Part shown: piece by piece, positions 13,084 through 18,487 of the stretch | Position numbering within the stretch: position 1 is the stretch's first letter | Layout of the letters: each line of letters begins with the position of its first letter | Assembly (NCBI GenBank): GCA_002418825.1 | Contig: DIEW01000067.1 | Coordinates: 35,339-53,825 of the forward strand | Source: Syntrophaceae bacterium UBA5764 | GTDB taxonomy: Bacteria; Desulfobacterota; Syntrophia; Syntrophales; Smithellaceae | Length of the DNA: 18,487 nt | Direction of reading: 5' to 3' | The notes under the pieces: model-generated | The model's input: only the letters and a program-made list of their open reading frames with translations | Database searches by the model: none | Told to the model about the DNA's origin: nothing | Program-made: the position numbers and the translations under genes

Positions 13084-14642
13084 TGAGCATCACAGCCATT
13101 ACCATCGAAAACTTTAAGGCCATCAAAGAGCCGGTGCGAATCGAACTGAAACCGATCACGCTTTTATTCGGCCCCAATTCGGCAGGCAAATCCACTATTG
13201 TCCAGGCACTGCATTACGCCCGCGAAATCTTTGAGCGGCAAAACGTCGATCCCGGTAAAACCTTATCCGGCGGCAAAGCGATAGATTTGGGTGGCTTCAA
13301 AAGCCTGGTTTACGGGCATGACCTGACTCGAACAATTAAGCTCCGTTTCGATCTTGATTTGACCAATGAAGATTTACCGGAATATTTACCCAGAATGGAA
13401 AATGGAAAATTCCCCGGTTATATTGACGAACTTGTCGATGTTATTGCCAAGGCATCAAACAGAGTAAAGAGCGCCTGGGTGGAAATATCTGTTGCCTGGA
13501 GTTCTGTGATTGAGAAGCCACTGGTAAATAGTTATGAGGTAGGGATCAACGGTGAGATACTGGGAAGAATTATCGCATCAGAAGATGGCAGGCAGGTGAC
13601 CCTTGTATATCTCAATTTGTCGAATCCCGGATTACACGATGAAGACGAAGAATTTAATATAGTAGGAGCAGAGGGCGAAGATCCTAACCGAGTCAACTAT
13701 GGAGTGCAGGGATTAGAATCCGCGCTCCCGGCATGGGGTGAATCTCTGAAACTGGATGGAATCGAGTATGGCGATGATTCAAATAGTGCAAATTACATGA
13801 TGAGTTATGGGTTGTGCAGTATACATTCCACGATGGTTGGCCCCGGTGAATTGCTTCGCGACGAACTTCGCAATTTCTGTTACGTCGGACCATTGCGTGA
13901 AATTCCCTCAAGAAACTATGCCCTTGAACTCTCGCCGGACGCCTCCCGTTGGGCCAGCGGCCTAGCCGCTTATGATATTCTTTTCTCATCGGAGGACCCT
14001 TTTGTCGAGAAAGTCAACGAATGGCTTACGCAGGTCGAACGTCTTGCCACCGGCTACAGTGTGAAAGTGATAAAGTATCGTGAACTGGAAACGGATTACC
14101 CGCTATCATTAGCCATTATGAATGACCGTCTGTTAGACGAAGAAATTGATTTTAAGGACGCACTGCTTACTTTGCCTGTAAAGCGCCGTTTGCTGATTCG
14201 CGATGAGGCCAGAAATATCGAACTTGCCCCGCAAGATATCGGCGTCGGCATCTCCCAGGTTTTGCCGGTCGTCGTGGCGGCTCTTCATCGCAAAATAGGG
14301 TTTGTGATGATCGAACAGCCCGAATTGCACATCCATCCCGCCATTCAAGTCGCCTTGGGCGATCTTTTTATCGAGCAAGTTCGGAAGGCTTCAGATTTAA
14401 CGTTTATCCTTGAAACACATTCCGAGCACCTTATGCTTCGCTTACTGCGCCGGATCAGGGAAACTGGCGAAAAAACAGTTCCGGAGGACAAGTCTCTAAA
14501 GCCGGAAGAGCTATCCATCTATTTCATCGAACAAGGCGATGAAGGCATCTCGTGTCATTCCATACGCGTTGACCAGGAAGGAGACTTTATCGACCGCTGG
14601 CCCAAAGGTTTCTTCACCGAACGTGCAGAGGAGCTGTTCTGA
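13083..14642 (+). CDS. AAA/ABC-type ATPase, DUF3696 family
   Basis: A 519-residue ATPase with Walker A GPNSAGKST (30-38), a Q-loop region, an ABC-signature-like segment QDIGVGISQVLP (about 380), Walker B VMIEQPELHIHP (about 407) and an H-loop-like ILETHSEH (about 440). The last 45 residues (SIYFIEQG...DFIDRWPKGFFTERAEELF) match the DUF3696 tail. Relatives resemble OLD/RecF-type ATPases and often sit beside restriction systems, but a defined role is lacking. The start overlaps the hsdS stop (TAATG), and the next gene overlaps its stop (TGATG). This implies a stoichiometric partnership with the type I system and with the following PLD-like protein. It has no nuclease (TOPRIM) domain of its own. 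Confidence 0.88.
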   Translation: MSITAITIENFKAIKEPVRIELKPITLLFGPNSAGKSTIVQALHYAREIFERQNVDPGKTLSGGKAIDLGGFKSLVYGHDLTRTIKLRFDLDLTNEDLPEYLPRMENGKFPGYIDELVDVIAKASNRVKSAWVEISVAWSSVIEKPLVNSYEVGINGEILGRIIASEDGRQVTLVYLNLSNPGLHDEDEEFNIVGAEGEDPNRVNYGVQGLESALPAWGESLKLDGIEYGDDSNSANYMMSYGLCSIHSTMVGPGELLRDELRNFCYVGPLREIPSRNYALELSPDASRWASGLAAYDILFSSEDPFVEKVNEWLTQVERLATGYSVKVIKYRELETDYPLSLAIMNDRLLDEEIDFKDALLTLPVKRRLLIRDEARNIELAPQDIGVGISQVLPVVVAALHRKIGFVMIEQPELHIHPAIQVALGDLFIEQVRKASDLTFILETHSEHLMLRLLRRIRETGEKTVPEDKSLKPEELSIYFIEQGDEGISCHSIRVDQEGDFIDRWPKGFFTERAEELF

Positions 14643-15562
14643 TGATTTATGAGTATGCTCTAGATCCAGAAATGGTTGCTACTTGGGGATCTCAGCATAA
14701 CTATCGCTTTTTTATCCGTGCGTTCGGGATTGGACAGGGGCGTGTAGCATCGCGCTTTCCAAAATATTGGGCTAAGAAAGTATTTGATTCATTTAATGAT
14801 CAAAATGATAACGAAAAGAAGCGCCTCGTTGAAATATTGGCTCATTTGAAAGAAAACATGGTAAAGCGTAAAGATTGTATAAGGGAAGATATTGACAAAA
14901 GTTGGCTAGAAAATGCTCTTTTAGAGCATAATCGTTATCCTTTTCAAGCGATACTAGCAAAAAATAATCCTGAAAATCACACGCAAATTATTTGTGAAGA
15001 AGATGTCGGTTCTTCATCCTGCAATGGCTGGAATATTTCTTCGGGAGTTATAGTTAAAAGAAATGCGGCAGATATGGCGGCGGCTGTTGAAAAGATGCTT
15101 TCACTTTGCAGATGGGTTAAATTTATTGATCCATACATTGCAAGAGGAAGGGACAGTTTTAAAGAATCTTTAAACTCATTTTTAAAAATTTTAGCTAATG
15201 ATAGACCTGTAGGCACACCGGAGTTTGTAGAAATTCATACGGGAAATGCTGCCGGTGACGCAACAACAGAATATTTACGTGATAGATATTTTACATCAAT
15301 TATTCCTTCTGGCATGTCCATAACGCTTTTTAGGTGGCAAGAGAAGCCAGGCGGGCATAGATTGCACAATCGTTATATATTAGCAGATATTGGTGGGGTT
15401 GCTTTCCTCCACGGTTTGGATACCGGCAATGATGGCGAGACAGATGATTTGAATCGTTTGGATTATAGTCAGTATCATCAGCATTGTCGTGAATATTGCA
15501 AGGAATCAAAAACTTTTGAACTGACAGAAGAACCTCTTTTAATCAGCGGCAAAAGAGCATAG
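14642..15562 (+). CDS. PLD-fold / MIT_C-like protein with HxR motif
   Basis: A 306-residue protein. The first 130 residues are not recognised. The second half has VKFIDPYIARG, then LHNRYILADIGGVAFLHGLD near the end. This reads as a single HKD-type motif H-x-R-x4-D (H242, R244, D249) with arginine in place of the usual lysine, and the following G-G...GLD resembles the PLD-like MIT_C domain. The substitution makes phosphodiesterase activity uncertain; it may bind nucleic acid or be a variant nuclease. The start overlaps the ATPase stop by one base, so the two are probably partners. Codon use is AT-rich compared with the ATPase gene, suggesting a separate origin. Fold assignment is from motifs only. 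Confidence 0.7.
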   Translation: MIYEYALDPEMVATWGSQHNYRFFIRAFGIGQGRVASRFPKYWAKKVFDSFNDQNDNEKKRLVEILAHLKENMVKRKDCIREDIDKSWLENALLEHNRYPFQAILAKNNPENHTQIICEEDVGSSSCNGWNISSGVIVKRNAADMAAAVEKMLSLCRWVKFIDPYIARGRDSFKESLNSFLKILANDRPVGTPEFVEIHTGNAAGDATTEYLRDRYFTSIIPSGMSITLFRWQEKPGGHRLHNRYILADIGGVAFLHGLDTGNDGETDDLNRLDYSQYHQHCREYCKESKTFELTEEPLLISGKRA

Positions 15563-15611
15563 CAACGACGATAGATTATTTGGGATCGAGTATTGGTAAA
15601 GGGGTAACTTT

Positions 15612-16643
15612 ATGAGATCTGTGCTTACAAAAAAGAATGAAATTACTTCTGCGGTTCATTATTTTAGGCAGAAAATCCGCACCGCATTTTCAGAAGCTAA
15701 GAAGGTGGAAATTGGTTTTCCCGGGGGTGGCCAATCATCTGGTGTAGAGTATAGTGCTATTACTTCGCACGGAATGATTACTATAATGATTCCCGATAAA
15801 AAAATGTGGAATCAGAGAATACCTCATCTCGTTAATCTAAACCCGTCAGCCAAAAGACATGCACCCGATGTTGAGCTTAACATTCCTATGAAGCTCGATA
15901 GGAATGTTTCTGCATGTTACGTTCAAGATGGTAAAGATATCTTGATCTGCAGTCGTGGTAAGTTCACTGTCTTTAAGTCTCCTATTTTAAAACCTTTGGT
16001 GCTGGATTATTTTCGAGAATGGTTAATTCCTGTTCAAGATGGGGACAGAGAAACATTAATGATTCCAGTTGCAGCATTGTCTTCTCCAGGCTTATCTGAG
16101 CAAATTGCAGAATTCGTAAGTCAGGTTAAGTTGCTGAAAGAAAAATACAAAGAAGGTATTATTGGCAAAGAAATTAAACAAAACAAAGGATGGCGCCAGT
16201 CGGATGAATATCAAGGTAATGTAAAAAAGAAAAGGCCTATGCAAGAATCCGAATACGAATATCTTCACGGGCCAATATGTAATAGTCTAAGAAGATATCT
16301 TGAAGAAATAAGCAATAATAATGTGCTTATTCGATCCAATAAAAATGTTGATATTGCAATTGTTTGCAATGAAAAAGCCAGGGTAATTTTCGAAGTTAAA
16401 ACATCCCTTAACCTTTCGAATCAAATATATAAAGGCATTGGTCAGCTCTTATGCTATAAGGCGCAATATGGCTTACGTAATAGTAAATTATTTCTTGTTC
16501 TACCGCAGGCGACCTATAACAAAAATAAAATTAATTTATTAAAAAAAGTTTTTAAGAATATAGGAATAACTCTCATTTTTTGGGATCATGGTAAATTTGT
16601 TAGTGAAAGTAACCGCTCCCTTTCGTATTTGCTAAATTTATAA
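15612..16643 (+). CDS. Unrecognised protein with C-terminal PD-(D/E)xK nuclease motif
   Basis: A 343-residue protein. Residues 1-210 are not recognised; they include a glycine-rich GFPGGGQSSG stretch and a region with the look of a small beta-rich domain. Residues about 225-330 fit a restriction-endonuclease-like fold: NVDIAIV (D247), VIFEVKTSL (E261, K263), then QIYKGIGQLLCYKAQY (Q278), the usual D...ExK...Q order. It starts 49 bases after the PLD-like gene with its own AAAGGGG ribosome site a few bases upstream of the ATG. It could be the last gene of the defence operon or a separate effector. It is AT-rich like its left neighbour. No named family is recognised; a nuclease role is inferred. 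Confidence 0.72.
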   Translation: MRSVLTKKNEITSAVHYFRQKIRTAFSEAKKVEIGFPGGGQSSGVEYSAITSHGMITIMIPDKKMWNQRIPHLVNLNPSAKRHAPDVELNIPMKLDRNVSACYVQDGKDILICSRGKFTVFKSPILKPLVLDYFREWLIPVQDGDRETLMIPVAALSSPGLSEQIAEFVSQVKLLKEKYKEGIIGKEIKQNKGWRQSDEYQGNVKKKRPMQESEYEYLHGPICNSLRRYLEEISNNNVLIRSNKNVDIAIVCNEKARVIFEVKTSLNLSNQIYKGIGQLLCYKAQYGLRNSKLFLVLPQATYNKNKINLLKKVFKNIGITLIFWDHGKFVSESNRSLSYLLNL

Positions 16644-16688
16644 AGTAATAAAACTTAAATATATTTTTTGTTGCCTCATATGATGATA

Positions 16689-16703
16689 AGCATACCGTAT
16701 GCT
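16689..16703. promoter_or_regulatory. Perfect palindrome AGCATAC-C-GTATGCT
   Basis: Seven-base arms are separated by a single C, 46 bases after the nuclease gene stop. It is not followed by a T-run, so it is not an intrinsic terminator. The form suits binding by a dimeric regulator or recombinase. Confidence 0.4.
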
Positions 16704-16819
16704 GGCAATGTCAAGAACTTAAATGACACTTTTTGTCTCCCCGTTCCCCCCGTCGCATTTTCAATATTATCAGCAAGGTCAAGAATATTTTTTATATAAT
16801 TGTCTGCTTAAAATGACAA

Positions 16820-16927
16820 TTCTGACACTTTTTTTATTAATTATATTTTTAATACATATGCCTATTGCGGACACGCGAATATTAGATCATGATTGTATGA
16901 AAAAATGATTATAAAAAAGTGTCAGAA
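16820..16927. repeat. 15-bp inverted repeat flanking a 78-base segment
   Basis: TTCTGACACTTTTTT (16820-16834) and AAAAAAGTGTCAGAA (16913-16927) are exact inverse copies. A third partial copy, TGACACTTTTT, lies at 16724-16734 in the direct orientation. The enclosed segment is AT-rich and non-coding. Possible explanations are ends of a small non-autonomous element, REP-like repeats, or a substrate for the serine recombinase encoded about 400 bases to the right. Confidence 0.5.
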
Positions 16928-16964
16928 AGGTCAGGGTGCACATACACAGCCCTTGAATTTGGTG

Positions 16965-17015
16965 AATGAATAAAATGGAGATACGTAGGCGTATTTTTAA
17001 TCTTTTTTATTCATT
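16965..17015. repeat. Nested inverted repeat
   Basis: Outer arms AATGAATAAAA (16965-16975) and TTTTATTCATT (17005-17015) enclose an inner hairpin ATACG-TAGG-CGTAT (16981-16994) that is followed by TTTTT. The inner hairpin could be a weak rightward terminator, while the outer arms could form a cruciform or a recombinase site. A related ATTTATTCATTTATTA occurs just to the right. Confidence 0.4.
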
Positions 17016-17329
17016 AATTACCTCTTTTTTTTACTAAGTCGCGCCATTTATTCATTTATTAGCTTGAAGTTGGCCGATAATTTTTAAAAAGCAAGTTGGG
17101 GGCGAGGGGATAATCTAACTTGCAAATATTATTAACTATTCATTTCTATAAACATTATCTTGCCAAAATAATCAAAAAAAGAAGCGGGAAATAAATTTTT
17201 GTTTAATTATAATAAAAACGAACGTATTATTTTATAGTATACTTATAAAGAAAAGACTTGATTATTATATAATGTTGCTTTAAATAATAAGCCAAAAATC
17301 AGGTTTATATTAAAGTTAAGGAGAAGCGT

Positions 17330-17959
17330 ATGGAGTCAAAGAGTAAAACGGTAGCGTATGTGAGGGTTAGTAGTGATGTTCAGGATGTGGAGAATCAGCG
17401 TTTGGAAATTTTAAAATTGGCCAATGAAAAGAATTTGGGAAAGGTCACGATGATTGACGAAATTGTTTCCGGTAGAAAGGCATGGCGTGAAAGATCTATA
17501 TCGGCAGTGCTAGATGGCTTGGGTAAGGATGATAATTTGATTGTTGCGGAGATGTCCAGGCTGGGCAGATCGATGCTGGAAATTATGGAGATTCTAGCAA
17601 CTTGCGCACGTAAGGGTGTTCGAGTTTATGCAGTAAAAGGTAGTTGGAGCCTTGATAATAGCCTTCAAAGCAAAATAATGGCCATGGTTTTAGCAATGGC
17701 AGCTGAAATTGAACGCGACCTTATTTCACAACGGACGAAAAGCGCATTGGCGACAAAGAAAGCTCAAGGAATATCTTTAGGCAGACCTAAAGGTCCAGGT
17801 AAGTCTAAGCTTGATAAGCAAAGTGAAAATATAAAAGAATTATTGAAGCTTGGTGTGTCGCAACGTCGTGTGGCTGCTATGCATGGAACAACAGAGGTTA
17901 ATCTAAATCACTGGATGAAAAAGCGTAACATCCCCAGAGCGCGAAATGGCAAAGTGTAA
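17330..17959 (+). CDS. Small serine recombinase (resolvase/invertase family)
   Basis: A 209-residue recombinase. The catalytic domain has YVRVSSDVQDVENQ with nucleophile S14 and partner R12, EMSRLGRSMLEIMEIL with the conserved arginines, and IMAMVLAMAAEIERDLISQRTKSAL, the E-helix region. GRPKGPGKSK links to a C-terminal HTH (GVSQRRVAAMHGTTEVNLNHWMKKRNI). Length and layout are those of DNA invertases and resolvases, close in style to the Mpi-type invertases, not of large serine integrases. It probably inverts or resolves DNA rather than integrating the element. An AAGGAGA ribosome site (17318-17324) lies 5 bases before the ATG. The upstream 690 bases are non-coding and repeat-rich. Confidence 0.92.
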   Translation: MESKSKTVAYVRVSSDVQDVENQRLEILKLANEKNLGKVTMIDEIVSGRKAWRERSISAVLDGLGKDDNLIVAEMSRLGRSMLEIMEILATCARKGVRVYAVKGSWSLDNSLQSKIMAMVLAMAAEIERDLISQRTKSALATKKAQGISLGRPKGPGKSKLDKQSENIKELLKLGVSQRRVAAMHGTTEVNLNHWMKKRNIPRARNGKV

Positions 17960-18282
17960 TAAAAAAAGCTTGGTCCATTAAAAGAGGTGACCAATGAGAT
18001 TTACAAGTGATGTATCTTAAAGACAAATAATGCGAAAAGTAAAAACCCGGAGACCAGGGACTCCCCCCCCTACCAATGATATTCTCCATGTATTTTTTTA
18101 ACTTTTTTAAGTAATAATTGTGTTATGCGTAACTTTTTGAAAGGTGGGCTGGGGCAGCTTTGAGCCTAGATTGGGTCGTGTTTATTCCCATCTTGCCTCA
18201 AATGTTATTCTTTCAGTAGGTGTTTATCTGTGTTCTTCCAATGATTCGGTAATCTTTTTTCTAAAGAGGAGAATTAGTTTTT
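17960..18282. other. Non-coding interval after the recombinase gene
   Basis: About 320 bases with no gene I can support. It has an inverted repeat TTGGTC (17970-17975) / GACCAA (17989-17994), which on the minus strand is followed by GCTTTTTTT and could weakly stop leftward transcription. There is also a run of eight C at 18063-18070. No terminator is evident for the recombinase itself. Confidence 0.4.
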
Positions 18283-18363
18283 ATGGATAATGATAAAAAT
18301 TTCAGATTGACGCGTGAAGAACTATATCAAATAGTATGGTCGAATCGGCGATATTTTTCTTGA
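18283..18363 (+). pseudogene. Truncated LTREELYxxVWS-type gene remnant
   Basis: The ATG at 18283 has an AGAGGAG ribosome site just over 10 bases upstream and encodes 26 residues, ending at TGA 18361-18363. The string FRLTREELYQIVWS matches the conserved N-terminus of a family of mobile-element proteins that normally continues with a helix-turn-helix region and runs to several hundred residues. The open frame stops directly after this motif and no continuation is evident in the other frames, so it is probably a gene broken by a deletion or recombination. Confidence 0.5.
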
Positions 18364-18487
18364 CATGAAGAAGCATTCTAAGACAAGCTGGTGCAAACAG
18401 GAAGAATGAATCTGTGTAACACTTGATATCTGAGAACATGGTTTGTAGACTAGATTCTCTTCCCGTAAGCTTCCCCTAAAATAGGAC
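18364..18487. other. Unassigned right edge
   Basis: Nothing recognisable is seen. Stops are frequent in all frames I followed, and there is no copy of the tRNA-Glu 3' end here. The element may continue beyond the window. Confidence 0.3.

Larger units (their letters stand above)
16644..17329. other. AT-rich non-coding, repeat-rich interval
   Basis: About 690 bases without a convincing gene. The interval holds a 15-base palindrome (16689-16703), three copies of TGACACTTTTT (two direct, one inverted), a nested inverted repeat (16965-17015), and GCAAGTT (17091-17097) facing AACTTGC (17117-17123). Its right part is extremely AT-rich and leads into the serine recombinase gene. Small serine recombinases commonly act on sites next to their own gene, so this is the likeliest place for such a site or for a relic of an earlier insertion. 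Confidence 0.5.

Noticed and set aside
16723..16908. A 61-codon plus-strand reading frame with a hydrophobic middle
   Set aside because: It has no ribosome site, starts inside one of the TGACACTTTTT repeats and spans the inverted-repeat region; the hydrophobic look comes from T-rich DNA.
17970..17994. TTGGTC/GACCAA hairpin as terminator of the recombinase gene
   Set aside because: The T-run lies on the other strand, so it cannot serve the plus-strand gene; only 6 bp of stem.
18055..18080. GGGACT...CTACCA as a possible degraded copy of the tRNA 3' end (attR)
   Set aside because: Matches are short and separated by a C-run, and the T-arm sequence is missing; chance similarity is more likely.

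Overview
The window opens inside the 3' part of a tRNA-Glu(CTC) gene with an encoded CCA end. It then runs through about 18 kb of accessory DNA that looks like one end of an integrative element, probably a P4-type satellite or ICE-like island, carrying a large defence cargo. No chromosomal housekeeping gene is seen after the tRNA. No second copy of the tRNA end is present, so the far attachment site and any tyrosine integrase must lie outside. The host is probably a Gram-negative bacterium that uses sigma-54. Gene styles would fit Desulfobacterota or a related proteobacterial lineage, but this is only an inference.

Layout. (1) 1-205: tRNA end, short direct repeats and a sigma-70-like promoter. 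(2) 206-1131: a MerR-like regulator and a small overlapping protein, closed by a strong intrinsic terminator. (3) 1166-3994: a replication module made of an AlpA-like DNA-binding protein, an archaeo-eukaryotic-type primase (PrimPol) domain protein, and a D5/P4-type superfamily 3 helicase encoded one base downstream. (4) 4055-5314, minus strand: a DUF2130 coiled-coil protein with a nuclease-like core. (5) 5505-7019: an RtcR-like sigma-54 activator with an N-terminal CARF-like sensor domain, an AAA+ domain and a Fis-type HTH. (6) 7059-15562: a tight operon of hsdR, hsdM, hsdS, a DUF3696-type ATPase and a PLD/MIT_C-like protein with overlapping or nearly abutting ends. (7) 15612-16643: an unrecognised protein ending in a PD-(D/E)xK nuclease motif. 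(8) 16644-17329: AT-rich, repeat-rich non-coding DNA. (9) 17330-17959: a small serine recombinase. (10) 17960-18487: mostly non-coding DNA with the remnant of a broken gene.

Most notable is the regulation. Two sigma-54 promoters, each matching 11 of the 12 consensus positions TGGCACG-N4-TTGCW with exact GG-N10-GC spacing, flank the activator gene and point away from it. One (5354-5370, minus) drives the DUF2130 gene; the other (7022-7038, plus) lies directly before hsdR. The simplest reading is an alarm-controlled defence system. The CARF-like domain would sense a nucleotide or RNA-damage ligand, and the activator would then switch on a nuclease-like coiled-coil protein on one side and a type I restriction-modification operon with an accessory ATPase/PLD pair on the other. 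A type I R-M system under ligand-gated sigma-54 control would be unusual, and it is the main candidate for a new system here.
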